This document shows, in pieces, positions 1 to 12,632 of a stretch of DNA of 64,000 bases (its first letter is position 1; every line of letters starts with the position of its first letter). The stretch comes from Aptenodytes patagonicus. Lineage: Eukaryota; Chordata; Aves; Sphenisciformes; Spheniscidae. Where the stretch lies: positions 122,015,794 through 122,079,793 of the forward strand of contig NC_134949.1 of NCBI RefSeq assembly GCF_965638725.1. Direction: 5' to 3'. The notes beneath the pieces are model-generated. The model worked only from the letters and a program-made list of their open reading frames with translations. It was not told where the DNA came from and did no database searches. The position numbers and the translations under genes are program-made.

Positions 1-560
1 AGAGCCTCCATCTTGTCTGGCGCCAGCGGCGCCCCCGCGGCCCGAGCTCCGCAACGGCGACAGCCGGGCCGGCTCCGCCGCGCACTGACAGGCGCCAAGC
101 GGCCCCCGGTGCCGCCGCCCCCCTCCCCAGCCCCCCAGCCGCAGCGGTACCAGCGCCTCCCTCACCGGCCGCGCCACCTGCCACCAACGGCCGCCCGCTC
201 CGCTCCGTGTCGCGGGAGCCGGCGGGACCTCACTTCCGCCCCGGCCCCGCCGTCCCTTCCGCATTGCGCCTCCCGCCACCGGAAGTCGGTAGAGGGCGTG
301 AGGGGGCGGCAGCGCCGACAGCGGCGGGGGGTAGAGGAGGGGGGGAGGACTGGGGTCGCGGACCCGGCGTGAGGCGGGGCGCGAGGGCGGCCGTTAAGCG
401 GCTGCCGGCCGGCCGCCCCGCGGGGAAGGGAGGGAGGGGCGGTTGATCGGCGGGACGCGCTGTGGCGGGAGGGGCGTGCGGGCAGGGAGGTGTTGGCCCG
501 CGGGAGCAGCGACACCGGGCTGGGTGGAGGCTTTGCCGGAGCCGGGTTCCTGTGAGCGGC
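1..560 (-). promoter_or_regulatory. CpG-island promoter of the left-hand neighbour (probably SYNJ1)
   Basis: The first 560 bases are strongly GC- and CpG-rich, in contrast to the AT-rich DNA to the right. Two ETS-type sites are visible: CACTTCCG at 231-238 and ACCGGAAGT at 278-286. A YY1-like CCATCTTG lies at 9-16. On the minus strand a good splice donor (CCG then GTGAGG, exon end at 166) would suit a non-coding first exon transcribed leftwards. None of the open frames here resembles a known protein. Assignment to SYNJ1 (synaptojanin 1, a presynaptic phosphoinositide phosphatase) rests only on the human gene order SYNJ1-PAXBP1-C21orf62, all in one orientation, so the name is an inference. Confidence 0.5.
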
Positions 561-2334
561 ATCCCTCCAGTAGGCCCCGTCGGGGGCACGTTGAACCAGA
601 GCACTGAGCGTTGGGCAAGCCCTGCTGTCGGGGTGGAGTTCAGCCTGAGGAAACCTGGCCCCTTAGGGAAAAATAAGAAGAGAGCCCTTAGAAGAAGTTC
701 TCCTTTCGTGTTGTCTTACGGCAATGCTGGATTGCAGGCTTCAAAGTTGAAAAATGTGCTATGGCTGCGCTGTGAGGCTATGTTAAAACACAGCCCCGGT
801 CCCGGTGGTGTATCTATTACAGGTGCAGCAGGGAGAAAAATCTTAGGGATAGATAGATAGATAGAAACTGAAAAACCTCGCTGCGCAAAATGTGTGATGG
901 GCATAGAAGCTGTCAGTGCAGATGCTCACAAAGTGCCTCGGGTCAGACGGGAGCACCGAATCACGGCTAAAGCCTGCCTCTTCCTGACAGGCTTCAAAAG
1001 TTTTAGGGACAGACTATAAGCATCTCTTGGGAAATTTCCATTCAGCCTGTGCAGGCTGTAAGTGGAGGAGGAGTACCGCTTCACAGGAGGTTTACTGTGT
1101 TGTGTTGGTGATACATTGCAAGCTGCTGAGGAGACTACAGAAGGCGGGTTTGAGAGCTACGTGCTAAAATCAAGAGAGAAGTGGGCTTTGCTGCACTTCA
1201 GATAACACTGGGGCCAGGACGGCAGTTTGCGTGCAGAGCTGAAGTAGAAAAAACAAAGTCTGAAAAACTGTGGAGAAACTCTCTTCACTGAGACTATAAT
1301 TTGAACTAAAGAATGTGCATAAGGGCAAGTGTGAGCAGTATAGCTACCGCCCGAGACAAGAACTGGGCCATCTTTGATTTTAGATTGTAGAATTTCTTCC
1401 CGCTACCGTATCGTCCAAGACCAATTCCCATTACGAAGGGTAAAAATTAAAAATGGAAAGACCTTTTTTGTTTCTTATAAACCTTATATTGAAACACAAA
1501 AAGTTATGTTTGATACATATTCCCTGAATAGCTCTGGTCTATTCTAAAGAACTAGTTGATTGTATACATAATCTTTTGATATTTAAGTATGGTCTTATTC
1601 CACATACCTACCATAGGCTAAGTACCAGTTGAGTGGAGTACACTGGTGGGAGAGAACACGGGGCAAATATTTGTGATGTAAAATACAGTGTAAGTAATCT
1701 TTGTGTATTTTTAGCTGGCCAACTTCCTACACACATTGTGACAACCCCAGTGAAAATGTTCTATAGATAAATAGAAGTACGATATTTTAAAAGACTATTT
1801 AAAGATAAGTTTCAGGGGGTTTGAAGTTACTAGAATGCATAATTGCTAACAGCTTATTACAGCTTATGCTGTTTCTCACTTGCTCATGGTAGAAGCTCAC
1901 ATGTAATCGAACTACCTCTAGCATAGCGTCAAAAAGAAACTCATGAAACTTTTTTACTATTGAGAATGTAAAAATAGAAGAATGACAATGTGGCTGCTGT
2001 GGAAGCAAAGCAAGTGTGTCCTGGTTTTATCCATGCATAAAGATCACTAACAGGGACAGCAATTTAAAGGTTGTTTTACAAGGTACACCCAAGGCTAAAA
2101 TGATATATACTTGTAGCGTAAAACAATTGATGTATCAAGTTTATTCACATTTTTTTCAGCAGATGAAATAGATTCAGATGGCATGTTTGGTTGTTTTCTT
2201 ATGAATGTGTATATTTTGCCTCAGGGTAATATGATTTTTTTCTGATAGCTAATCATTATTATGCAGTTGAAAATGGACTACTCCATTATTTGCTTAGTGA
2301 CTTTTCAAAACATCAGAGAAGTGCATCAGTTGAA
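561..2334. other. Non-coding spacer
   Basis: Unique-looking, increasingly AT-rich DNA with no supported exon. There is a four-unit GATA microsatellite at about 848-863. The short open frames here show no recognisable protein family. Confidence 0.5.
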
Positions 2335-3024
2335 AATAGAATCATAGAATCACCGAATGGTTTGGGTTGGAAGGGACCTTCAGAGATCATCTGGTCCAAC
2401 CACCCCTGCCATGGGCAGGGACATATTCCACTGGATCAGGTTGCTCAAAGCCCTGTCCAACCTGACCTTGAACACTTCCAATGATGGGGCACCCACATCT
2501 TCTCTGGGCAACCTGTGCCAGTGTCTCACCACCCTCATCGTAAAGAATTTCTTCCTTATGTCCAATCTAAACTCACCCTCTTTCAGTTTAAAACCGTTAC
2601 CCCTTGTTCTGTCGCTACAGATCCTGGTAAAAAGTCTCTCTCCATCTTTCTTACAAGCCCCTTTTATGTACTGAAGGGCTGCAATAAGGTCTCCCTGGAG
2701 CCTTGTCTTCTCCAGGCTGAACAACCCCACCTCTCTCAGCCTTTCTTCATAGGAGAGGAGTTCCAGCCTTCCCAAATGGGAGACCCCCATCTTTGTGGCC
2801 CTCCTCTGGACCCGCTGTAACAGGTCCATGTCTATCTTGTGCTGGAGGCCCCAGAGCTGGATGCGGTACTCCAGGTGGGGTCTCACGGAGTGGAGCAGAG
2901 GGGGAGAATCGCCTCCCTCCATCTGCTGGCCACACTTCTTTTGATGCGGCCCCCGATACAACTGGCTTTCTGGGCTGCAAGTGCACATTGCTGGCTCATG
3001 TCCAATTTTTCATCCACCCGTATC
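2335..3024 (-). mobile_element. CR1 LINE, 5'-truncated, minus-strand sense
   Basis: The left end carries the reverse complement of the CR1 3' terminal repeat (AGAATCATAGAATCACC), so the sense strand is minus. The minus strand keeps an open frame of 202 codons (2380-2988) that matches the C-terminal end of the CR1 reverse-transcriptase polyprotein, including the stretches YEERLREVGLFSLEK and RVVRHWHRLPRE. The element is 5'-truncated, with homology fading near 3024, as is usual for CR1. The tail is not followed by a long poly(A), which is also typical of CR1. It is a dead fragment, not a host gene. Confidence 0.93.
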
Positions 3025-3279
3025 AGTTTACATCAGCTGAGAATGTAAAAAACATATTGCTATCCAATAGTGGGAGCCTTGATAAAGCTATTATTAACTT
3101 CAGAAAATACTGCTGTTTATAAGTTAATGGAAAATGGAATGAATATTTGATTCTAACTAATCGCCAATGTAATATACCGCATAATATAGCAAAGCACGTT
3201 ACAAACAAAGTTTAATTTGTTCTTCAATTTTGTGTAATAAAAGGGTTTGGTAATTTTTCCCCACCTGCCAACTGAATTT

Positions 3280-3428
3280 CAGAATCTCACCAACCTTAAA
3301 TATATGGAAATGTTGAGACATACCTCTGTTACTGGAGATCAAGGAGCAGAGAGGAGGTAGAGGAGTCGGGAATGAAGAAGTGAAGTTGAGCCTGGGATAA
3401 AGGGGCGGAGGGGGGAAGGTGTTGTGTT
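3280..3428 (+). repeat. Rearranged repeat cluster: unit A
   Basis: This 149-base unit is repeated in inverted orientation at 3587-3735 with no mismatch that I could find by eye. A 90-base part recurs again at 3816-3905. The unit is purine-rich on this strand and has no coding potential. Confidence 0.9.
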
Positions 3429-3467
3429 AATTGTCTTTGTTTCTTGGTATCCAAATCTATTTTAATT

Positions 3468-3546
3468 GGCAACAAATTAAATTAATTCCCCAAGTCAAGT
3501 CTGTTTCCCATGATGATAATTGTTAAGTGATCTCCCCATCTTTATC
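3468..3546 (+). repeat. Rearranged repeat cluster: unit X
   Basis: This 79-base unit is present inverted at 3739-3817 with about two differences. It sits between unit A and its inverted copy, so the order is A, X, A inverted, X inverted, then part of A inverted again. Confidence 0.88.
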
Positions 3547-3586
3547 TTGACCCATGAGCTTTTTCACCCTATTTTCTCACCCTGTC

Positions 3587-3735
3587 AACACAACACCTTC
3601 CCCCCTCCGCCCCTTTATCCCAGGCTCAACTTCACTTCTTCATTCCCGACTCCTCTACCTCCTCTCTGCTCCTTGATCTCCAGTAACAGAGGTATGTCTC
3701 AACATTTCCATATATTTAAGGTTGGTGAGATTCTG
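3587..3735 (-). repeat. Rearranged repeat cluster: inverted copy of unit A
   Basis: Reverse complement of 3280-3428, apparently perfect over 149 bases. With its partner it could fold into a long hairpin with a loop of about 158 bases. Confidence 0.9.
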
Positions 3736-3738
3736 AAA

Positions 3739-3817
3739 GATAAAGATGGGGAGATCACTTAACAATTACCATCATGGGAAACAGACTTGACTTGGGGAAT
3801 TAATATAATTTGTTGCC
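3739..3817 (-). repeat. Rearranged repeat cluster: inverted copy of unit X
   Basis: Reverse complement of 3468-3546 with roughly two substitutions. It begins three bases after the inverted copy of A and abuts the third copy at 3816. Confidence 0.88.
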
Positions 3818-3905
3818 CCCCTCCGCCCCTTTATCCCAGGCTCAACTTCACTTCTTCATTCCCGACTCCTCTACCTCCTCTCTGCTCCTTGATCTCCAGT
3901 AACAG
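3816..3905 (-). repeat. Rearranged repeat cluster: partial third copy of unit A
   Basis: A direct repeat of part of 3587-3735, identical over about 90 bases from the C-rich CCTCCGCCCC segment to CTCCAGTAACAG. The junction at 3816/3817 shares a few C residues with the preceding X copy, as expected for a microhomology join. Confidence 0.88.
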
Positions 3906-6900
3906 TCCAAGGTCAACCCACCGTGACTTCACTGGGCTTCAGAGCAGAGCCTATTTAAAACTTCTTTGCTGTCTGAAAGCAGAGTTGGCTCAAGGCTTCT
4001 CAGCGACCTAGGCAACGTTTACTCTTGGTATCAAAAAGGTGAGGAAGCCCAGGGCCACGCTGCATCCGTCACAGGGAAGATGGATGCAAAGACAGAATTA
4101 GGGTGCCTGAAAGGGGAAGAGGAAGGTTTCTGGGCCTGCAGATCCTGCTGCAAAACTGGGAGGAGGAGTGCAAAAAACAGCAACGGCAAAAAATGGGGAG
4201 AGAGCGAGCCTCAGCCTTAGCAGTATCAGCAGCTTCACACACCCCACCTCTCCCCTTGGCAGCAGCAGCAGCCCAGGGCTGCCAGGCACTGGCACGTGCA
4301 CCACTGGCAGCGAGGCCGGCGACTGTTTTACCCCTTCCGCTAAGTGTTCAAACCACCATTTTCTCAGCGACATCTGTGGTGCTGTACTTCACTAAATTGG
4401 CACACCAACAGCAAATAAATGAAAGTTCTGAAATTATATTTAGTTTGCATATCTTTCCTGGCACTTATCCTTACAGATGCAGGTTCTCTGAACTGCTAGC
4501 TCCTTGAGGTAGTAACCATGTGTGTACATTATAATTTTAGCATCTTTAGTTCAATGAATGTCTTATCCTGGTTGGAGCTTTTGGGTAAGACGGCAGTATG
4601 TAATTTAAGTGCAATACAATTATTTTAAGCCACATGTCCCCCGGGTGCGTGAGGCCCATAGTCACACAACCTACATCCCACTTAATGTTTTCTTTTAGCT
4701 AGGCATCACAAAGGTCTTAAGACAGTAAATAGACAATACTCAAGAACTTGTATGAAGTGTAGGCTATGAAAATTTGGGCTTAAGCATGTAAGAAAAATAC
4801 TACACCAAATCTTGGAGATGCATCTGTGCTTCACTCCAAGTCTTTGCTCTATGAAACATTTAACTATGCACATAAAGCACAGAAGTAATGTGAGTGGAGT
4901 CAATGGGACGGTTCACATATTTGAACAAAACCATACGCTTAAGTCATTGTTTGGAGCAGAGCCTTAAATTACAGGCCCTTGTATTATTAAGTTTATCTCC
5001 ATGCAATTGTTTTATCCCCATTCATTTATTTCTGCATTTTTAGGGCAAGAGTTTTAGTTATATGCAGAAATTAAGTACTCTCGGACAAAAAATCCTACAT
5101 TATTTCATGGTGCAGACAGACTAACTCAACTGACAATTGTAAGGCTACCCAAGTTTTATGTTTGGAGTCCCACACGGAGGGCAAAACCGCTCAACTCTGA
5201 TCCATCCTGTTGGTTGTCTGCGAGTTTCTCAAAAAACCGCAACCACCCTCCCTCCTTGCAACAACCACTTTTGAAGCCTCCTCGGAGTTCCCTTTTCTGT
5301 ACACGCCACTACTAACTCTTGCAGGAATGGTTTGCTTGTGACTTCACAGGTGAAGCCTAATGGGCAGATCACAGGTGTTGTTATTTCCTTTTAGAGCACT
5401 GATCACAGGACATTTAATTTTCACTGGGCCTAAGATGACAGGGATACTGCTTTTAAGCACTGCCACGCGTAAGAGGGCAGTTCAGCCTGTTAAAACAAAC
5501 CTCACCAAGTTTCTCATTCTACCAAAGCTGTACACGACGTCAAAACTGCAGATGCATATCCCCTCCCCCGGTATATATATTTAGGGTTCTTTCTAAAAAA
5601 ATGCCTTTTTTTTTAGAGTAACTTAGGGAGAACCGAAAGCGGAACCACCAATGAGCAAACTTTTGCAGAAAATGAGATGTATCTGAGGGGAGGAGAAAGA
5701 GGAATCGTGGCTCCCTGTATCTGCACAATTTTTCCTCAAACTTCTCCGTTTCACCTTTCAGATTTCATTTTGTTTTCCTTTATAGCAAAAGACAAGGTTT
5801 TCCATTTGCTATTGGTGACCTTTAGGGTAAAGGTAATTCTGTAATAACTGTAATCATACATAACTGTATAACAATATAATTATAATTAACTAACTAATAA
5901 TTCTGTAATGTATTATCCTATTCATAAAACTGCCAGTGACTGACAATTTTACACGCAATTTTTTCTTACATGTTCTCCATCTTTCCTTTCCCTGAGCAAC
6001 GCTAACTGCTAAAGAGGATATTGGACTTTTCTCAAGAGTCCCCGTAGAGTTCTGAGCAGAAATAAGATTGCCATGTCACTTAATGTGTTAGTACCTTCTC
6101 ACGTGGGATTTCATCATCGTCTAGGACATCAGACTCTTAACATGTTATAATTATTCGTTAATTTTGGTAGTGAACCATGAGATACACGCGGTGAACTCTG
6201 GGAGAATAACGTTAAAGCAGTTGTCCTCAGATTATACCTCAACCGAGCAGCAGTGGTGTAACATTGTTTAAAGATCATTGCATAAAGTATGACCACTTTG
6301 CTACTAGCATTTACTTTGCATCAATAAATGAGATACAGGTGAAGTGGTAGAAAGGAAAGTGGTTACTTTGTTTATAAATAAATTTGGGTAACATAAAGCC
6401 TTTAAGTGCCTATACAATTCTAACCATTTATACATAGGAAAGGCACCACATTGCCCAAAATGAGAAGTTAGATGACTTATGACCCATAAGTATACTTTGC
6501 TGCAAATTTCTTCATGTTATTGTTCTCCAAATGTGGCATTGTGCGGGGATAGAAAGGAGAAACTCCTCAAGCGTGCCAGGGCTTAGACACCATAGCCCCA
6601 TGGTGTCACTGTAGGAGAGGGAGGACGGGCTAAGTGTGATATGAACAGCTGGTCTTCCACAGCAGTTAATTAGGAAAATGACTACAGGCTATCTTCAAAA
6701 AAGATTCTCTGTAGCTATAATTTGTAATGAGGTTACAAGGAGGAGACATTATCTTCATTCCCTCCCTTACAGTCCTAGTCACAATCCGAATTGGAGCACA
6801 ATGCCTGTATTTTTAATAATAAATGTCTTGAGCTTTGCTGCTCCACTAGTCTGGAGCTCCGTTAGTGGCGCGTACACCTACTGAAACTGCAGTTACAAAC

Positions 6901-8480
6901 CTGCATTTAAGTTTTGTAGTGTTATATATATACATATACACAGTGTTAGAAGAAAAGCGAAGTTTGAGATGATAGCCGACGGCTTGAACCTATAGCTTTT
7001 CTCCTCCCTGAGCTACAGCCAGGGAGAGAGTGAGGGAATGACTCATTACAAGTGATCTTCCCAGAGAGGCAGTACCGGGTGTGAATAAACATGATTTCCA
7101 AGACAAATCCGGCTACCGTTGTTTTATTAGCCCAGCCCAGCACGCCACCACCACAGGGAGATGGGGCGGACAGCAGAGCAAGGCTGAAGAGGGCTTTCAG
7201 AGCAGGTGATTACCGTTGGCCGCCTTTTGTGAAGGGGCCGCCTTTTTCGACAGAGGCACCCGGCACCAAAAGAGAACAGACGGCTCCAACCCTTTTCCTG
7301 CACTCTCCAGCTTTATTACCCCCAGTGTTTGGAAAGTTTCGTAATTGAAAATCCAAGCTGACACCTCCTGGTCAAGTACTTTCCTTATTTTCCAGCACTG
7401 AAATCTTTGAATCTGCCACCTGGTGACTTCAATATTAGACGGCAGTCAAAATTCTGGATGTAGGAAAAACCAATGAAAAGCTTTGGCAATTGGGGTTGTT
7501 AGTGATTCTGAATGAATTTGACAGTACACAACGCGCACTTATGTTAATACATTCAGAGAGGAGAGGCTTCTAAATTTTTGCAACTGTTTCAGTAATTTCC
7601 AAGTAGAAATAAAGTACATTTCCACCCCTGCAGTAATATTAGCTGTTTACATTCATTTGCAAACAGTAACACTAACTATCCGGTTGGACAACCGACCTCT
7701 AGGTCTTAGAGCTGCTTGAGCGTATTTCATTCTGTCCACAGAATATACCTTCCCCCCCCCCCCCCAATCACAGGTGTAAGGGCAGCAGCTATTCTGAATA
7801 CCAGCAGTAGTTTTGCTGTGCCATAAAAGCCTGTGTTAAAGACTTTATCCTAAAGCCAGGAAGTTAACCTTCACTGAGCTTTATACTGCAGGGGCTAGAC
7901 CAGAAAGTGTAGCCAAACTAGACTGTGCGAAAGGTGTCTGACTATGCATCCTCACCCCTGGAGATCCTGTGACTAGAAGGCAGGCATGCGTTAAGATGCA
8001 GCGAAGTCTCTGTTCAGTATTGTTCCTCCTCGTAAAAAAAATTAAAAATCTCATTTTGCATATTTCTGATTACCCCCTCCCTCAACCAAACATTCTACAA
8101 CTTTGAATCTCTGACGATTAAGTCACTGGAGTATAAATACTCTTTTAGAAACGTTGGCAGCGTGGATTATTTGTCCTCTTCAGTCTAATGAAACAGTAAA
8201 ATCAGTAAAATTTTAAGCACAGAAAAGGTCACATCTGTCACTATTAAATCATGTAACTACCAGCACGATAATCTTTCAAAATATCTTAACTACTCTTTAT
8301 GTAGGTATATGAATTCCAGTGTTTATCCTATTGCTTTTTCAAAGTAAAGACACACTTGTTCTCTCCAAAAATCCACCTTCTAAGGACCATTTTTTTTCTC
8401 TGACATACTGAAATAGAGTCAGCCAGCATGCGTATCATTTCCTTTACCACCTTCCTAAAGGAATAAAGCTTACCAAGTTG
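3906..8480. other. Spacer between PAXBP1 3' end and the repeat cluster
   Basis: About 4.6 kb of AT-rich, apparently unique DNA with no supported gene. A run of 14 C lies at 7752-7765. A short perfect hairpin pairs GACACCAT (6586-6593) with ATGGTGTC (6600-6607). Nothing else recognisable was seen. Confidence 0.5.
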
Positions 8481-8507
8481 CACTGCAACAGCTCCTTGAC
8501 AGACGAG

Positions 8508-8513
8508 TTTATT
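8508..8513 (-). terminator. PAXBP1: Candidate PAXBP1 poly(A) signal (distal)
   Basis: AATAAA on the minus strand (TTTATT on plus), about 1.4 kb after the stop codon. It would give a 3' UTR of roughly 1.4 kb. Usage cannot be read from sequence alone. Confidence 0.4.
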
Positions 8514-8697
8514 GAAACAATTTTTAAAAGCAGGTATTTCTGAATGTACTCCATCAATCCCAACAGTTCAGAAAAACAACTGTTCAGTGTCCAAATGAAG
8601 TCTGCATGTTACAAATTGTACATTTTTAATATACTCATTTATACCACATGACATGAGCATAAAATACAATGATTTCTTATGTTATTCAGTATGCCAA

Positions 8698-8703
8698 TTT
8701 ATT
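8698..8703 (-). terminator. PAXBP1: Candidate PAXBP1 poly(A) signal (proximal)
   Basis: The first canonical AATAAA on the minus strand after the PAXBP1 stop codon, about 1.2 kb downstream. ATTAAA-type variants also occur near 8844. Confidence 0.45.
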
Positions 8704-9914
8704 GCTGCAGTTCCCCGAAAAAGTAGGGCACATCTGGAAATAGCTCTTAATCCAAGGCTATTACAGCTGTTCCCACGCCTTGGACCCCAAGATCAAGTCA
8801 CTATCGTTCCAATGTAAACCACCAGGTTTTTAAAGTGTTTTCTTTTTAATTTACATGTAAATTAAATGCTTCTTTTGCAAGACTATTCTTAGATGGTATT
8901 TAGTGGGAAGTGTAACATTTGAATATTTACTACAACATAAATACTTCAAATCATAGGATATAAAATTTTCTTCACCTTCATTTTGCTTGACATCTTTAGC
9001 AATACCAATCAGAACAAACAGGTTCCATGTATGAAGTTACAAAAAAACAGCAAAAAAAAAACCCCAAACAAAAACCCCAAAAAGACACAAACAGTGAATT
9101 TAACCAACTTGCACAAGGAACGAGGGTCTACAGTTCATGGGTAAACTCTTACTCCTACAAAATGAAAGGTGTTTGGGGCTTAGGAAGTGCTGTCATGTAC
9201 ACTTGCACAATCATCACAAGTTCTCATTGTACGCCTGTATTAAAAAAAATAATTAAGCATTGATTTGGGTTTTCCTTTCTGTTTTGGTTCTAAGAACAGT
9301 CTCAAGAGCTCCATATTCTGAATGCAAATAATTTTTTAGCTATTCCAATTTGAGTACAGCACAGCTGCTTTTTAAAGGTCAGGTTCCATTTGAAAGCATC
9401 TCTACTCTTTAGCTCAAATGATTTTCACATATTTGAATGTTTTGCCAGCCCTTTTGACCAATAATATGATCATCTTAATGTCAAAGTAAGTATTTTTTTA
9501 GCAAATGAAAAGCTTATTCCAACAGTAAAAGATCACTATATCCAGTGTGAAAGCAACACGGTGGTATAAATATACGCATACATTGTATTACACATAATAT
9601 TACACACATTCCAGTTAACCATGGAACAATTAACAGGAGCAGGTGACTACTAATCATGGGTACAAAGTATTTTTGTAAACAAGATTTTGAGAAACTTTAA
9701 GGAAAATCTGATTTCTGGAAAGATGACAATCTTGGGATTCCATTTTTGTTTTCAAAGAAGTCAAATTTTTTTTTTTTTTAAGGATGCTGTATATAAGAAT
9801 GCACTTTGTATTAAAACAAAGATCAATACTTTACAAGTTTAAGAAACTTTACATATGTACATAAATTACACATCAGGAATGGTTTTAAAGCTCAAAATGA
9901 GTTGTTGGAAAAGT

Positions 9915-10032
9915 CTATTTTCCTTCTATTAAAATCTTTAACTCTTTTACGTTGTGATCATTTGCAACTGTCACAGCATGATCCAGCGCTCGGATACTTG
10001 CTAGAAGCTTTATGACCTGCTTTATGTGCTCC
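9915..10032 (-). CDS. PAXBP1: PAXBP1 exon 18, residues 919-957 and stop
   Basis: Encodes EHIKQVIKLLASIRALDHAV and ends KILIEGK with TAG at 9915-9917. The human protein ends SLIEGK. The acceptor is CTCTTTAG. Confidence 0.97.
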
Positions 10033-12598
10033 CTAAAGAGGAGGAAGGAGAAGTCAATACAGGAATGGAACAATCAAGTACAAGTATTAATATTTCAACA
10101 GAAGACTACGTTGTGAATCCATATAGCAAATCAGTTTCAGGTAACTTCACATCACCTTCTCCTCCACTTGCCTAGTCTGATAAAATAAGTTGGTTATCAG
10201 CTTTGTACTGAGATTGAAAAAAATTATTTTCGAAGTAGGAAATAATCATACAATATGGTTTAACACTAGATGCAGTATAATCTCAAGAAAAAGCCTCGGA
10301 TTACTTACGGTACCGTGCAGTGAGTCACAGCTCCCTTGGTAACTAACGTTTAAGCCAAAAAAAAAAAAAAAACCATCAAGGCAGCAAGTATGCTTTAATG
10401 CATGCCTTAAAAAGGTATAAAGCTTGCCACCAACGAACTGCATGCCAATTCAGGTCAATCTAGGAAGCTCAGAGTGAACGAACTGCTCGGAGGACTGTAC
10501 TACTTCAGCTGTCAAGAACAATTCTCGTATCTTGCTAGGAGGATGGACATGAAATTTAGACCAGTGTCACAAAAAATACTAGAAGTTCAAAATTAGTCTT
10601 AAAAATGAACCTAGCCGATCTGTGAAAAAGCATCCAACATGTGGAAAACTAGCACCAACAGACATAGGTAAAGATACAATTCCCTCTCGGCAGAAATTAA
10701 TGCATTTTTGTTTCAAACAACTGCACCAGGTTTTATATGAAAAGACATGACATTCTTCAGTTATAAAAAGTAGTATTTCTGCTGCAGACATTTTATCTGC
10801 TTAATGGGGGCAACGGCAACAGATTTGTTAAATGCCGGGAAAAAGCAGGAAGACGGAAGATAGAAATTAAATTAGAGCTCACTGTGAAAAAAAGGATTAA
10901 TCGGACGTTTCTCTTCCAATACAAAGTTTTACCAAGTTATCATTTCAGCTGGTAAAGAAAGTTCTTTCAAATTCAGAAACAGGCTACCAAAAGAGAGCAA
11001 GTTTAATCTCCACTGGATTCTCTCTCAGCTCCTTCATTTCAATTCCAGTATCGTGCTAGGCTAGGCGTTTTGGTTTTAGAAAGGAAGGAGTAACAAGTCT
11101 ATTTTGAATTTGAATCATGGGGAAATTTAAAATGGTATGTGACACTACTATTATACTTTGGACACAAAGTTCTGAGGCATAACCTGAGAGTGGATAAAAA
11201 GCTGTTTGAGCACAACCCAGCGTGGCACAAAGCTCGGTGTTCTCTGAAAACGAGATGATTCATATGCCGCAGCCAAAAGTGACTCTAAAGACAGAAAAGT
11301 GTCTAATAACCAACATGGTAACTGGAAAAAAAATTGATACCAGAAAAAACCCGAACCTCTTAACCAAGATTTTTCTGCTACGGTTTAAGGGAAACATCTG
11401 TCTACGTTTCAGTGCCATGCATAAGATCAAAAAGGGAGAAGGATCTAATCCCCTGGAGAGCCTCAAGAATTGAAGAGTAACTCAACAATGGCTCAAGCAA
11501 GTTCAGCTATCGAGAATGACTAATGCAGGTAGCAAGGGGGTTCGTCTTTCCAAGTTTTAGTTTGCTGGAACAACGGAACCATTGGCCTGAAACCCTCTCC
11601 TCCTCATGCAACAGCACAGGAATAAACAATCTTCCAGTCTTGTTATATTCCTGCGTATCAGTGCAACAATTTGGTTTTTAAGTTCATCATTGCTTAAAAT
11701 GATACACCCACAGCATTTCAGGTTACTTGGCCAGCAGTAACATTCATGCATCTAATCCGGACTTTTAATTATGCTGGTTATCAGATACAAGTAAACTGAC
11801 TCTTCGATCTAGGGGAAAACAGGTTCATCTAGTTGGTTGTGTAAATAAAGTCAGAACTTTTGTACCATATACAAAAGCACGGTTTGTAATTTAGAAGCCA
11901 TTATGCAGGAATCTGCAACAGGCTCACAAGGTGGAAAGATCCAAAACCAGTAACTACAAAATTTGCCAGAATCAGTGACGCTAAGCAGTAGTGCAGAATA
12001 TATTATGAATGTTTAAAGATTTCCAGCAGCTGCTGTTTCCAGACACCTTAAAAATCTCCCCATCTACCACACCGTAACATTTTTTAAGTTTGAAGAAGTT
12101 TCAAAAGACATGCAGCAGTATGGAGATATTTACCCGTGGTTGCATGCATCAGCAAAATAACACAAAGCACAAGAATTGCAACTGCATTAACTCAAAAGCC
12201 AGTTACCTCGCGTTTCTTTTCTCTACATCAGAGCAACCAATGCTGTTTCTATAAATTGTATCAGCCAGATGAACAAGGTATCTACAGAAGTTTTCTAGCT
12301 GAGAAATAGTCTTGTCTCCTTTTAGATTAGCGAACCACTGTTTAGGAAAGCAAGCAATTACCTAGACACAACAGGAAAAAGAAAGTTAAACACAACGTAA
12401 CAAAATTTTAAAAGCTATCTAACATGATTTGTGAAGTCTGCCAGGTAAGATTGCAGTGACAAGGCCCAACTGAGCGAAACAGTGAGAAACCTACCAAAAA
12501 AAAAATTTCCAAAATTCAAGCAGTAAAACACTGAAACCTACACTATACCTAAACTATCTACAGGTATGAGCCAGAGAGGGTTCTTTTTTTAGTTTGTG

Positions 12599-12632
<34 letters not shown>

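Noticed and set aside
2380-2988. Host gene candidate (202 codons, minus)
   Set aside because: The protein is the end of the CR1 reverse-transcriptase polyprotein and the locus carries the CR1 terminal repeat.
3280-3905. CRISPR-like or inverted-repeat transposon interpretation of the cluster
   Set aside because: The repeats are few, long, alternate in orientation and lack regular spacers. No target-site duplication or transposase is present, and the host is a vertebrate.
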